This document shows positions 25,901 to 34,196 of a stretch of 64,000 nt of DNA, one piece after another. The position numbers and the translations under genes are program-made. This DNA comes from Pelagibius litoralis (lineage in GTDB: Bacteria; Pseudomonadota; Alphaproteobacteria; Kiloniellales; DSM-21159). The notes beneath the pieces were generated by a model. It did not search any database and was not told the DNA's origin. It saw only the letters and a list, made by a program, of their open reading frames with translations. The DNA lies in assembly GCA_029287455.1 (NCBI GenBank), contig JARFRB010000092.1:1-64000 (forward strand), read 5' to 3'. Every line of letters begins with the position of its first letter. Position 1 is the first letter of the stretch.

Positions 25901-26766
25901 GCTAATGCCCCAAGATTGCCGGTAAGCTTCGTGGAAGCTGTCGTGTGCCCCCTAGCCTGCGCGTCGATCTTGAGAACCTTGAAGACCTCCGCGATGTCCT
26001 GTGCTTCCGCGCTGACATCGATATCGAAGCCATCGCCCGCGGCTAGATCCCGGGCGGTACCTGCAGCCGATACCGTAAGCCAATCGCTCAAGAAGTCGAT
26101 GCGGAAGGGATAGGCGGTCTTGGCCGCAAGCGCGTCTTCCAAAGGATAGCCATAGCCTTCGATCCTGAAGGGCGTGCCATCCACGCGCCCACCCCCCTTA
26201 AGCGCGATATCCTGGTCGAGCGCGGCTTGGTCCTGCTCCAAGGTTTCGAGCACGATTTGCGTGAATTCGTCTTGCGCGCGGTCGTCGTAGGAGACCACCG
26301 CATCCGTGATAGAAAGGCTTTGGAAGATCGGCGCGAAGCCGAATTCGCCGGAGCGGGAGGGCTCGTCCCCGCTCGACAGAATATCCCAGTTTCGTCGTCC
26401 GTCCTCCGCGATTTCGAGATTGAGGTCGAAGTCGCTCACTACAAGCCGGTGCACGAAAACTGTCCCTGAAAGCAGGGGGCGCAAGGCGACGCTGATCTTG
26501 CCGTGCCCGATCCGCGCGAGGGCCTCGTTCTCCGCCCAGTCGGGGTTGGAAATCCACAGGTCCGTGATGGACAAGCGCAAGTTCGATCCAAATTCCAAGG
26601 ACACGTCGCCGTCGAAATGCACCTGCAGCTCGCCGTCGTCCTTGAGCGCGCGCTCCAAGGCCCAGCGCGCCAGCGAGTCCGAGAAGGCGAACAGCAAAAC
26701 CGCGCCGAGCAGCGGCACCAGCAAGATGATGCCAAGACCCCATAGAACGATCGAACGTGCCTTCAT
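22987..26766 (-). CDS. AsmA-family envelope protein with internal peptidoglycan-binding-like domain
   Basis: 1259 residues anchored by one N-terminal membrane helix (about 5-29), with the rest in the periplasm. The N-terminal AsmA domain (FDGDVSLEFGSNLRLSITDL, NWDIL) and the C-terminal AsmA-like half (VRGSINLKQGVLDVTPM, and RLNCLIAHFTLDQGVAKTD) fit the large beta-rich bridge proteins proposed to move phospholipid to the outer membrane. Around residues 513-577 is a compact peptidoglycan-binding-1-like segment (TQEGLRDLGYDPGPIDGLTG, then RTNAAIEAFERARKLP), unusual for AsmA. Start ATG at 26766. The gene stands alone on the minus strand. Confidence 0.88.
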   Translation of the reverse strand: MKARSIVLWGLGIILLVPLLGAVLLFAFSDSLARWALERALKDDGELQVHFDGDVSLEFGSNLRLSITDLWISNPDWAENEALARIGHGKISVALRPLLSGTVFVHRLVVSDFDLNLEIAEDGRRNWDILSSGDEPSRSGEFGFAPIFQSLSITDAVVSYDDRAQDEFTQIVLETLEQDQAALDQDIALKGGGRVDGTPFRIEGYGYPLEDALAAKTAYPFRIDFLSDWLTVSAAGTARDLAAGDGFDIDVSAEAQDIAEVFKVLKIDAQARGHTTASTKLTGNLGALAAENIVVEIAAPPNKSLRATGRIASLESGRGLDIVVKGVMSPAAVRALADLPEEEAWMLEGIDDLEIAGEISGDFTAPQFKNVNLALEEDSGARITIAGEAQLNFKPQTDKLESLTAQAKLDLPDEAFLNRALGAELPALGALQISAAVAAADGDLKIDNGEVEAELLPKSSLTAQGNLGHFDLEDFALTWAPELDVTIELDQTERILLFIPKTPESERPLPKDRRTLVRQTQEGLRDLGYDPGPIDGLTGPRTNAAIEAFERARKLPTSGLASEELLREIERELGRRLDDQRSAEVAQVLTNLGPGRLSGRLSGKLDALAVADIDLRIGQEESPILTASGNVGALRPDADPVISSLDLQARLAIPSSRIFEPLLSDELPELTGISGPVRVTGTENSLALTDASLSAKGPAKLAVKADGGIARLDFAPKTDISGIVLDIAVSAPESAPLFDLTGLEFEELGPIDARATISGNESALALRDLRGTIGQGEVKALDVTGSVGDLFTLQMVRLSGTFESRPHQIIKNAPESDRLGTLYGRFDISDDDGALGIDRLEGGLKHTELLELSVRGVMSDIQKRDGLDFDLDLRVPDVSLVVEEFGGEGGPSRALRFVGALDGRDENFNFDGDMTIGKSKLTGKLSGRLEGERPILSGDLSTDAFYLDDLGLEPEEADYSALAQTKRDADERVFTDTPLGLEALREFDLALRIRLAQIRGVEIDIQRVRGSINLKQGVLDVTPMEVLFVGGNASTDLHIDASRETPTVRLNFLGDNINLDRLLSQTRVDAPLNGTVDVQTALSASGNSARDLASSATGQFDVAVANGRVLTSLLDLTGVNIWSWMLSESRRRGYSRLNCLIAHFTLDQGVAKTDSFLIDTDNVQVTGTGSIDLKKEMLDLQFEPRPKRRRLIESTTSFSLVGPLSSPDIEVGGGAARRVVSDTLVSPINFLGSLLPFVGGSSGDEDNPCLERVRGDPHP

Positions 26767-26975
26767 CGCCTCCGCTCCGGGCGCCGTGATTTAGGGGCGC
26801 CGTCTTTATCCCATGGTATGCGCCTAGCCGGCCCGCGCGATAGCCTTAAACGCCTCGTGGGCGAAGGAACCAGTGGGCCCCTGCCGTGATTTGCCTAGGG
26901 CGAAACCTGCTACGGGGTCTTGATTTAGGTGCTAACCTTTGGCATTGGCGCGGGGGCAAGCGGAGATTTCGAAGT

Positions 26976-27875
26976 ATGTGCGGCATCGTTGGTTTCTTCA
27001 CGAAAACGCCTGTGTATCAGCCACGCCTTGGCGCCTGTCTTTCGGCGATGCTGATCGAGATGACTGACCGCGGGCCGGATAGTGCCGGCGTCGCGGTCTA
27101 TCGAAACCCCGGCCGGCGCGGCGGCACCAAGCTGTCGCTCTTCAGCCCTGTCGAGGGATATGACTGGTCGACGCTGGGGAGCGATCTGACGGTTCACGTC
27201 GGCCATGTATCCTCGCTTGAGGTGCGCGCTTCCCACGCGGTCCTGGATGTTGCCGCCGAGTTTTCCGCGGTGAAGGATTGGCTGGCCGCGCATCATCCGG
27301 AGGTGCGGGTCATGTCCGCCGGCACGCATATCGAAATCTTCAAGGAGAAGGGCTTGCCGGGCTTGGTCGCAGGCCGCTTTCGGTTCGATGAATTCGCCGG
27401 CACCCACGCTCTAGGCCACACGCGCATGGCAACGGAAAGCGCGGTGACCACCGAGCATTCCCATCCCTTCTCGACCGGCCTTGATCTTTGCCTCGTTCAT
27501 AACGGATCGCTCAGCAATCACAATCGGTTGCGCCGACGTCTTGAGCGCGAGAGTATAGAATTTCAGACGGACAACGACAGCGAAGTGGCATCGGGTTATC
27601 TCACCTGGCGGCTTTCCCAAGGGGCCAGCCTGGACGAAGCCTTGGAGGCGGCGATCGCGGATCTCGATGGGTTCTACACCTTCGCCGTGGGCACCAAAGA
27701 GGGCTTCGCCGTTCTGCGCGACCCCATTGCCTGCAAGCACGCGGTGCTTGCCGAAACCGACGACTGGGTCGCGATGGCGACCGAGTACCGCTCCATTGCC
27801 GTCTTGCCCGGCGCCGAAGACGCGCGGATCTGGGAGCCCGCGCCTGGCCGCATCTATAGCTGGGCGCACGCGTGA
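26976..27875 (+). CDS. glxB: Class II glutamine amidotransferase, GlxB/MgsA-like
   Basis: 299 residues starting MCGIVGFFT, the hallmark of an N-terminal-nucleophile (Cys2) glutaminase. Further glutaminase landmarks are RGPDSAG, GHTRMATES, HSHPFS and LVHNGSLSNHN. In the GlxBCD/MgsABC group this subunit supplies ammonia from glutamine. ATG at 26976 is the only start that puts Cys at position 2; the frame's earlier start at 26886 is rejected. Its stop overlaps the next gene by one base (TGATG), so GlxC is probably translationally coupled. Confidence 0.9.
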   Translation: MCGIVGFFTKTPVYQPRLGACLSAMLIEMTDRGPDSAGVAVYRNPGRRGGTKLSLFSPVEGYDWSTLGSDLTVHVGHVSSLEVRASHAVLDVAAEFSAVKDWLAAHHPEVRVMSAGTHIEIFKEKGLPGLVAGRFRFDEFAGTHALGHTRMATESAVTTEHSHPFSTGLDLCLVHNGSLSNHNRLRRRLERESIEFQTDNDSEVASGYLTWRLSQGASLDEALEAAIADLDGFYTFAVGTKEGFAVLRDPIACKHAVLAETDDWVAMATEYRSIAVLPGAEDARIWEPAPGRIYSWAHA

Positions 27876-28558
27876 TGATTGACTTGGACCTTTCGCAGTT
27901 GAACCTGCGCAGCGTGAACGAGCGCCTGCAGGCTACGCTGCCAGGCGCGAACGAACAGTCGTATCGGGTACTTCATCCCAACGGATGCCATGCGCTCGCG
28001 GTAGGACTCACCCAGCCCATCGAGGTCAAGGTCGAGGGGCATGTGGGCTTCTACTGCGCGGGCATGAATCAGGCCGCAAGCGTTGAGGTGGCTGGGCACG
28101 CAGGCCCCGGCCTCGCCGAGAACATGATGTCGGGGGAGGTGCGGATCAGCGGCAATGCGTCGCAGTCCGCCGGCGCGTCCGGCCATGGCGGGCTGTTGGT
28201 GGTCGAGGGCGACGCGGCTTCGCGCTGCGGCATCTCCATGAAGGGGATCGATATCGTCGTGGGCGGCTCGATCGGCCATTTTGGCGCCTTTATGGCGCAG
28301 TCGGGCCGTCTGGTGGTATGCGGTGATGCGGGCGCTGGGCTCGGGGACTCGATCTATGAAGCGACCGTTTTCGTGCGTGGAGAGGTCGAGGGTTTAGGCG
28401 CTGACTGCGTTGAGAAAGAGATGACGCCAGATCATCTCAAGGCGTTGGCGGCCTTGCTTGGCCAGGCCGGCATGGATGCCAAGGCGGCGTCCTTCCGCCG
28501 CTACGGGTCGGCGCGAAAGCTCTACAACTTCGACATCGATCACGCGGGAGCCTATTGA
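27875..28558 (+). CDS. glxC: Glutamate synthase GXGXG-domain protein, GlxC/MgsB-like
   Basis: 227 residues that form the right-handed beta-helix found at the C-terminus of glutamate synthase large subunits. Repeated G-x-G/G-x-x-G turns are visible (VEVAGHAGPGLAENMMSGEV, GHGGLLVVEGDAASRCG, VVCGDAGAGLGDSIYE). In N-methylglutamate synthase this is the middle subunit. ATG at 27875 overlaps the glxB stop; a GTG at 27872 is also possible. glxD starts 29 bases on. Confidence 0.9.
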   Translation: MIDLDLSQLNLRSVNERLQATLPGANEQSYRVLHPNGCHALAVGLTQPIEVKVEGHVGFYCAGMNQAASVEVAGHAGPGLAENMMSGEVRISGNASQSAGASGHGGLLVVEGDAASRCGISMKGIDIVVGGSIGHFGAFMAQSGRLVVCGDAGAGLGDSIYEATVFVRGEVEGLGADCVEKEMTPDHLKALAALLGQAGMDAKAASFRRYGSARKLYNFDIDHAGAY

Positions 28559-28587
28559 GATGAGAGGCGTAAGATGAGTGGCGGGAT

Positions 28588-29916
28588 ATGAGTGATGGGC
28601 GCCCCACGCCGCGGCCTTCGGCAACCTTTCCCCCGGCGGTGCTGGATGAGATCCATCGGGCCGCCGATCAGGGCATCTACGAAATCCGCGGGTTTGGGGC
28701 GAAGCGCCGCGTGCCGAGCTTCGACGATCTGATTCTGCTCGGCGCGTCGGTATCGCGCTATCCGCTGGAAGGCTATCGGGAGCGATGCGATACCGATGTG
28801 ACGCTCGGCACGCGCTACGCCAAACGCCCAATTTCCTTGAAGATCCCCATCACCATCGCTGGCATGTCCTTCGGTGCCTTGGGTGCGCATGCCAAGGAGG
28901 CGATCGGGCGGGCGGCCACCTTGATGGGCACCTCCACAACCACCGGGGACGGCGGGATGACACCGGAGGAACGGGAAAGCTCCGAGACGCTGGTCTACCA
29001 GGTCTTGCCCTCACGCTATGGCCTCAACCCGGACGACCTGCGCCGGGCGGACGCCATCGAAGTGGTAATCGGCCAGGGTGCCAAGCCAGGCGGCGGCGGC
29101 ATGCTGCTCGGGCAAAAGATCACGGAACGGGTGGCAGAAATGCGCGACCTGCCCGTCGGCATCGATCAGCGCAGCGCCTGCCGCCATCCCGATTGGACCG
29201 GGCCGGACGATCTCGCCATCAAGATCCTGGAGTTGCGCGAGATCACCGATTGGGAAAAGCCGATCTATGCCAAGGTCGGCGCCTCGCGGACGCGCTACGA
29301 CGTGGCGCTCGCGGTCAAGGCCGGGGCGGACGTGGTCGTGCTGGACGGCATGCAGGGCGGGACCGCCGCCACCCAGGACGTCTTTATCGAGCATGTCGGG
29401 ATTCCAACCTTGCCCGCTATCCGGCAAGCGGTCGAGGCCCTGATGGAACTGGATATGCATCGGAAGGTGCAGCTGATCGTTTCCGGTGGGATCCGCAGCG
29501 GGGCGGATGTGGCCAAGGCCTTGGCGCTCGGCGCTGACGCGGTCTCGATAGGCTCGGCCGCGATGGTGGCGCTGGGGTGCAACCAGAATGTCCATGCAGA
29601 GGACTACCACGCCATCGGCGCTGAGCCCGGAGCCTGTCACCACTGCCACACGGGCCGCTGCCCGGTCGGCATCACGACGCAGATTCCGGAGCTCGAGGCG
29701 CGGCTCGACCCGGAACAGGGCGCAAGGCGCTTGCGCAATTACCTGAATGTCATGACCATGGAAGTGCAGACCTTGGCGCGCGCCTGCGGCAAAAGCCATG
29801 TCTTGAATTTGGAGCCGGAGGACCTGGCCGCGATGACGGTCGAGGCCGCGGCCATGGCGAAGGTGCCGCTGGCTGGCACGGACTGGATTCCCGGCGGGTT
29901 CGGGGGCGATTACTGA
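28588..29916 (+). CDS. glxD: FMN-binding glutamate synthase-like subunit, GlxD/MgsC-like
   Basis: 442 residues equal to the FMN/iron-sulfur catalytic region of glutamate synthase. Landmarks: PITIAGMSFGALG, the loop GQGAKPGGGGMLLGQK, KVGASRTRYDVALA, VVVLDGMQGGTAATQ, GGIRSGADVAKALALGADAV and the cluster CHHCHTGRCPVGITTQ, with Cys residues that bind a 3Fe-4S cluster. In methylotrophs this set makes N-methylglutamate from methylamine; in rhizobia the same genes sit beside glnT and are less well defined. ATG at 28588. glnT follows 24 bases later. Confidence 0.92.
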   Translation: MSDGRPTPRPSATFPPAVLDEIHRAADQGIYEIRGFGAKRRVPSFDDLILLGASVSRYPLEGYRERCDTDVTLGTRYAKRPISLKIPITIAGMSFGALGAHAKEAIGRAATLMGTSTTTGDGGMTPEERESSETLVYQVLPSRYGLNPDDLRRADAIEVVIGQGAKPGGGGMLLGQKITERVAEMRDLPVGIDQRSACRHPDWTGPDDLAIKILELREITDWEKPIYAKVGASRTRYDVALAVKAGADVVVLDGMQGGTAATQDVFIEHVGIPTLPAIRQAVEALMELDMHRKVQLIVSGGIRSGADVAKALALGADAVSIGSAAMVALGCNQNVHAEDYHAIGAEPGACHHCHTGRCPVGITTQIPELEARLDPEQGARRLRNYLNVMTMEVQTLARACGKSHVLNLEPEDLAAMTVEAAAMAKVPLAGTDWIPGGFGGDY

Positions 29917-29940
29917 CAGAAGCAAAACGGGGGACGGGCA

Positions 29941-31248
29941 ATGGCCGAAAGTCTTGAGAAGGTCGCGAAGGAAAAGGGGATCAAGTACTTCCTCATCAGC
30001 TTCGTGGATCTGTTCGGCGTGCTGCGCGCCAAGCTGGTGCCGGCCGCGGCGATCGGGCAAATGCAAAAGGACGGGGCGGGCTTCGCGGGTTTCGCGACCT
30101 GGCTGGATATGACGCCGGCCCACCCGGACATGTTCGGCAAGCCCGACCCGGACAGCCTGATCGTGTTGCCGTGGAAGCCCGAGGTGGCTTGGCTTGCGAG
30201 CGATCTTTGGATGGACGATGTGCCGGTCGAAGCCAGCCCCCGCGTCGCCCTCAAGCGCCAAATCGAGAAGGCCGCCAAGCAAGGCTACCGGCTGAAGAGC
30301 GGGGTGGAGTGCGAGTACTTCCTGCTGACTCCGGACGGCGCCGCGATTTCCGATGCCCGCGATACGCAGGGCAAGCCGTGTTACGACCAGTCCGCGCTGA
30401 TGCGCCGCTACGACGTGATCTCCGAGATCTGCGATTCGATGCTGGCGCTCGGCTGGGGCGCCTATCAGAACGACCATGAGGACGCCAACGGCCAGTTCGA
30501 GATGAACTGGACCTATGACGATTGTCTGGTCACCGCAGACCGCCATGTTTTTTTCAAGTACATGGTGAAAGAAGTCGCGGAAAAGCATGGAATGCGGGCA
30601 ACTTTCATGCCGAAACCCTTCGCCGATCTCACGGGCAACGGCTGCCACGCGCATGTTTCGATTTGGGACAAGGCCGGCAAGAAGAACCTGTTCCACGATA
30701 AGAAGGGCGAGCTTGGCATGAGCACGCTGGCCTACAGCTTCCTGGGCGGGGTCCTACACAACGCGGACTCCTTGGCGGCGATCTTCAATCCCGCCGTGAA
30801 CAGCTACAAGCGCATCGATGCCACGGTGACGCTGTCGGGCGCCACCTGGTCGCCGAACGCCATCAGCTATACCGGCAACAACCGCACCCACATGGTGCGC
30901 ATCCCGGAGGCGGGGCGCTTCGAGGTGCGCCTGGCGGATGGGGCGGCCAATCCCTACTTGCTTCAAGCCGGCCTGCTTGCGGCTGGCCTCGATGGGATCG
31001 CGGAGTCGCGCGACCCCGGCCAGCGCCTCGACATCAACATGTACACGGACGGCCACAAGCTGAAGCGGGTGCGCAAGCTGCCGCTGAACCTCCTCGACGC
31101 CATCAGGCTCTTCGATAAGAGCAAGACGGCCAGAGCCGCGTTCGGCGACCAACTCGTCAATGCATACGTCAAGCTGAAGCTTCAGGATTGGCAGGCCTAC
31201 AGCACGGCCATCAGCGATTGGGAAAGATCGACCACGCTGGATTGCTAA
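29941..31248 (+). CDS. glnT: Type III glutamine synthetase-like / gamma-glutamylmethylamide synthetase-like
   Basis: 435 residues with the glutamine-synthetase fold: N-terminal beta-grasp (FVDLFGVLRAKLVPA), ECEYFLL with metal-binding Glu residues, the ATP-site segment NGCHAHVSIWD, a substrate loop NSYKRI and RIPEAGRFEVRLADG. Proteins of this size beside glxBCD are known as GlnT in rhizobia and as GmaS (gamma-glutamylmethylamide synthetase) in methylotrophic roseobacters. The sequence alone does not settle which amine is used. ATG at 29941. The operon ends here; the next gene is convergent. Confidence 0.9.
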   Translation: MAESLEKVAKEKGIKYFLISFVDLFGVLRAKLVPAAAIGQMQKDGAGFAGFATWLDMTPAHPDMFGKPDPDSLIVLPWKPEVAWLASDLWMDDVPVEASPRVALKRQIEKAAKQGYRLKSGVECEYFLLTPDGAAISDARDTQGKPCYDQSALMRRYDVISEICDSMLALGWGAYQNDHEDANGQFEMNWTYDDCLVTADRHVFFKYMVKEVAEKHGMRATFMPKPFADLTGNGCHAHVSIWDKAGKKNLFHDKKGELGMSTLAYSFLGGVLHNADSLAAIFNPAVNSYKRIDATVTLSGATWSPNAISYTGNNRTHMVRIPEAGRFEVRLADGAANPYLLQAGLLAAGLDGIAESRDPGQRLDINMYTDGHKLKRVRKLPLNLLDAIRLFDKSKTARAAFGDQLVNAYVKLKLQDWQAYSTAISDWERSTTLDC

Positions 31249-31252
31249 GGGG

Positions 31253-32071
31253 CTAGCGCGGAAACAGGAATGTGAACTGTAGGCGCAGGGACCAGTCGGC
31301 GCCGTTTTCCGGCGATTCCACATTGTAGAAGCTTTGCGCCTGCAGGTTCACCGCTTGCTCCCCGATCTTGAAGACTCGGCCTGCCCCGCCGCCCACCGGC
31401 ACGCTCCAGCGCTCGCTCGAATCCGCGTCCCAATTCGCCGTTATGATCGGCGAACCGACCAGATACCAGCCCTCGGGCAGGTTGTAGTTTACGAAGGGCT
31501 GGGCCAGGAATTGGTTCACGCTGTTTCGATCGTCGCTGCCGGTAAAGGACCAGAGTTGACGGACCAAGGCGCCGTAGACCCAAGGCGGGTCAATGGACAG
31601 CGCAACGGCACTTGGGCCGGCGCTCCATTTCTCGCTGCCCAGGCGATCGGACGTCGCCGATGCCGCCGTGAGCGATGGCCCCACATCCCAGGTGAGGGAT
31701 CCCGAGTCAGCCGGAGATAGAAAGGCTGTAAGATTGATGTCGCCCAAACCAAACTTGTCCCCTCGATCAATGTCATCCGTGGAGTTGGGCAAGGAATCCG
31801 CGACTGATGGGAGATAGACAATCGGAACGATCGTCCGGGTGATGAGGTTCCAGTCTCCGAGAGCAAAGGGCATGACAGGCTGAATGCTCAGCACATTCGC
31901 CGTGTCTTCGTCGGGCCCGACGCCGAAGTAGGTGTTGTTCTGAAAAGGCAGGCTGACCATGTCGGCAACCGGATTTTGCGCCGCGGTCGCCAGATCGTCA
32001 TTCGCGAGGCTAGGGCCCGCCAACGCGGACAGCATGCAGGCAATAACGCATCTCGCGCTTGCTGTTCTCAC
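31253..32071 (-). CDS. Outer-membrane beta-barrel-like protein (neuromedin U / MetA-pathway type)
   Basis: 272 residues with a signal peptide (about 1-23, ending LAGPSLA-ND). The rest is rich in alternating polar/aromatic beta strands with an aromatic C-terminus (LRLQFTFLFPR), as in small outer-membrane barrels. LPFQNNTYFGVGP and DWNLITRTIVPIVYLP resemble the group labelled neuromedin U or phenol-degradation MetA-like transporters. GTG at 32071 is chosen because it leaves a complete signal peptide; the ATG at 32035 would cut it short. Divergent from the membrane gene at 32222 across a palindrome. Cargo is unknown. Confidence 0.7.
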   Translation of the reverse strand: MRTASARCVIACMLSALAGPSLANDDLATAAQNPVADMVSLPFQNNTYFGVGPDEDTANVLSIQPVMPFALGDWNLITRTIVPIVYLPSVADSLPNSTDDIDRGDKFGLGDINLTAFLSPADSGSLTWDVGPSLTAASATSDRLGSEKWSAGPSAVALSIDPPWVYGALVRQLWSFTGSDDRNSVNQFLAQPFVNYNLPEGWYLVGSPIITANWDADSSERWSVPVGGGAGRVFKIGEQAVNLQAQSFYNVESPENGADWSLRLQFTFLFPR

Positions 32072-32143
32072 CCCGCACCCCCGAAGCTGCCGCCGCGCGG
32101 CCGAGACCTGACGAGCGACGGGATTCTGAGTGGATGCGAAAAT

Positions 32144-32159
32144 ATGTCAATATTGACAT
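32144..32159. promoter_or_regulatory. Perfect 16-bp palindrome (operator-like)
   Basis: ATGTCAATATTGACAT is a perfect inverted repeat in the 150-base divergent region between the barrel-like gene and the polytopic membrane protein gene. It begins 73 bases before the barrel gene's GTG and ends 62 bases before the ATG at 32222, where a dimeric repressor could act on both. It does not match the FNR consensus (TTGAT-N4-ATCAA). The binding protein is unknown. Confidence 0.6.
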
Positions 32160-32221
32160 GCTCAGATGGACAATGGGTGGGACCGCACCCGGCGGGAGGC
32201 TGCTGGCGTTAGGAGCCGCGA

Positions 32222-33439
32222 ATGAACGAAACAGCGGAGAAGACGACCGATACCGGGCGGTCTTTCTCGGACAGCTTTGGGGACTTCTTGATCTCCCGCG
32301 GCGGTCCTTTTTACGAGTTGCAGGAGCGCCTGGGGCTGCTGCGCGAAAAAGCTTTGAGGGCGCCGCGGCGCGCGGCGATTTTCGTGGTGGTCGCTTGGGG
32401 CGGCCCTTTGCTGCTGACGCTCTTCGCCGGGACCGCCTATGGCCCATGGGACAGCCATCCCTATTTGCTATCGCCCGACGCTTGGGCACGCTTCGTTATC
32501 GCTATTGGGCTGTTTTTGCTGATGGACCGAACAGTCGAGGAGCGTCTGCGCACCCAGCTTGGGCAATTCGCCGCGGCACCTCTGTTGGCCCCGTCGGCGG
32601 TGCCAAAGGCGGCCCAGGCAGTTGTCAAAGGGCTGCAGCGTTTGCAGTCTGGAACCGCTGAAGCCGTATGCCTGGTTCTGGCTTACGCGATCACCTTCGC
32701 GAATTTTATCCTGCTCCTCGACGATGGGCGCTCGTCCTGGATGATCGCGGCGGGGCCCGATGGCGGCAGCTTGACCTTGGCGGGGTGGTGGTGCGCGCTC
32801 ATCAGCAGCCCGCTCTTCTGGTTCCTTCTCCTCCGCTGGCTTTGGCGGCACGCCGTATGGGCTCTGTTGCTTCGCGATCTTGCGAAGCTGGAGCTGTGCT
32901 TGGTGGTCACTCACCCCGACCGCAACGCGGGCCTGGGCTTCCTGGGGCAATACCCGAACGCCTTCGTAACCTTCGTTTTGGCGCTCAGCGCGGTGGTTGG
33001 CGCCGCTCTCGCGCGGGCCTTCCTGGAAGGCAGCGTGTCGCCGACGACTCTCGGCCAGATCATGTCCATTTGGCTAGCGATAATGCTGGCGCTTTTCGCC
33101 ATTCCTCTCATGGCGTTTAGCGGGCCGTTGAAGCGGCTCAAGCAGGAGACATTGCTTGCAACTTCGGCTGCCGCGACCCGCCGCGAGCGGGCTTTGGAAA
33201 GAAGCTTGCTGGGCCGCAACATGATGGCCGGCGACGACGCGGACAAAACGGCTCTGGAGGATTTGCCGGATGCGAACAAGACCTTCGAGGCGGCCAAGAA
33301 GCTGTCGACCAGCTTGTTTTCGCGTTCGTCGCTGATACCGGTCTGCGCGGCGGCGCTCGTGCCGCTCGTCTTGGCTGGCGCGACGCAGCTTCCGTTCCGC
33401 GAGCTTCTGAAGATGGCTAAGGGGCTGCTCTTGCTGTAG
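32222..33439 (+). CDS. Polytopic membrane protein of unknown function
   Basis: 405 residues with about six hydrophobic segments: residues 51-69, 88-101, 147-163, 190-205, 238-260 and 280-300, plus a last one near 375-390. Basic loops (LKRLKQETLL, TRRERALERSLLGRN) separate the later segments. I do not recognise the family. ATG at 32222 has TTAGGAG upstream. It shares a divergent promoter region, with a perfect palindrome, with the outer-membrane-like gene at 31253-32071, so a joint envelope role is conceivable. Confidence 0.65.
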   Translation: MNETAEKTTDTGRSFSDSFGDFLISRGGPFYELQERLGLLREKALRAPRRAAIFVVVAWGGPLLLTLFAGTAYGPWDSHPYLLSPDAWARFVIAIGLFLLMDRTVEERLRTQLGQFAAAPLLAPSAVPKAAQAVVKGLQRLQSGTAEAVCLVLAYAITFANFILLLDDGRSSWMIAAGPDGGSLTLAGWWCALISSPLFWFLLLRWLWRHAVWALLLRDLAKLELCLVVTHPDRNAGLGFLGQYPNAFVTFVLALSAVVGAALARAFLEGSVSPTTLGQIMSIWLAIMLALFAIPLMAFSGPLKRLKQETLLATSAAATRRERALERSLLGRNMMAGDDADKTALEDLPDANKTFEAAKKLSTSLFSRSSLIPVCAAALVPLVLAGATQLPFRELLKMAKGLLLL

Positions 33440-33459
33440 GGCCGACGGCCTCGCCTGCC

Positions 33460-33870
33460 TTAGGGGTCGGCGTGATCGCGGCTGGCTTGCAGGAAGCCCG
33501 CCTGCGCTTCGATGAAGTTGCCCATGACCTCGACGCCGGTGCTTGGGCAGGTCTGTCCGTGCAGCGCGCGCTGCTCTGCGAGGCTGTTCATGCGGGCCAA
33601 GCGAAGGCGCTGGCGGTCGCGCGCGCCCCAGGAGGAAAGGACCGCGGGTACGAGGTTCGGAATCGGTTGGTCGAACTTGATGGCCTGACAAGCCTGCGCG
33701 AAGTAGTCCACCACTCCCAGCGCCGACATGAGACGCGTGGATTGCGTCCAGAGTTCAGGCGAAGTTTCCGGATGCAGCGGACGGTCGCCAGCCTGAGCCA
33801 CCCCCACGGCGAAGCCGAGGGCAGCCAGGACGACAATCGAACGGTTTCTAGCGGCCTTTAAGCAAATCAT
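33460..33870 (-). CDS. Small secreted protein of unknown function
   Basis: 136 residues with a clear signal peptide (MICLKAARNRSIVVLAALGF, cut near QA-GD). The mature part is helical with two Cys residues (one in YFAQACQAIKF, one near GQTCPST) that could form a disulfide. No family is recognised. ATG at 33870 is the only start that keeps the signal peptide. It is convergent with the membrane protein gene, with 20 bases between stops. Confidence 0.65.
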   Translation of the reverse strand: MICLKAARNRSIVVLAALGFAVGVAQAGDRPLHPETSPELWTQSTRLMSALGVVDYFAQACQAIKFDQPIPNLVPAVLSSWGARDRQRLRLARMNSLAEQRALHGQTCPSTGVEVMGNFIEAQAGFLQASRDHADP

Positions 33871-34196
33871 AGTTATATTTCAGTCTATTATCCTTAAAAT
33901 CGCGTTAAAGGCCGCAGTCCTTTCGGACCGCCAGTCGTCCAAGTGTTGCGTTCTCTAGGGAAATGGGCTGATGGCGCTGGGCTACTTGCCGTGTTGACCG
34001 CGTTGCCGCGGGCTGATTTTCTACATGCGATGATACTTATCCTGACACAATCCCCAAACTACATTAACCGTATTCGGGCGACCGGGACGCCGCAAGCGTA
34101 CCCCAGGAGGCCGGCCTCGGTTTTGTGAGAAAGTTCACATTCCCGCACGAAAAAGTTGCCGTGTCATCGCCGATAACAAAAGTAGGGAGGATCAAG
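33871..34196. other. Intergenic region between the small secreted protein and the sulfatase
   Basis: 326 bases between divergent genes. The left part is A/T-rich for this genome (TATATTTCAGTCTATTATCC), a likely promoter region for the minus-strand gene. The right end has GGGAGG as the sulfatase ribosome-binding site. A 61-codon frame at 33943 has no start-site signal or recognisable product. I see no structured RNA. Confidence 0.5.

Noticed and set aside
29011-30696. 561-codon open frame on the minus strand
   Set aside because: It is antisense to glxD and glnT, both with clear family motifs; long antisense frames are expected in GC-rich DNA with strong third-position bias.
33943-34128. 61-codon plus-strand frame in the sulfatase upstream region
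   Set aside because: No start signal and no recognisable sequence; more likely promoter DNA.
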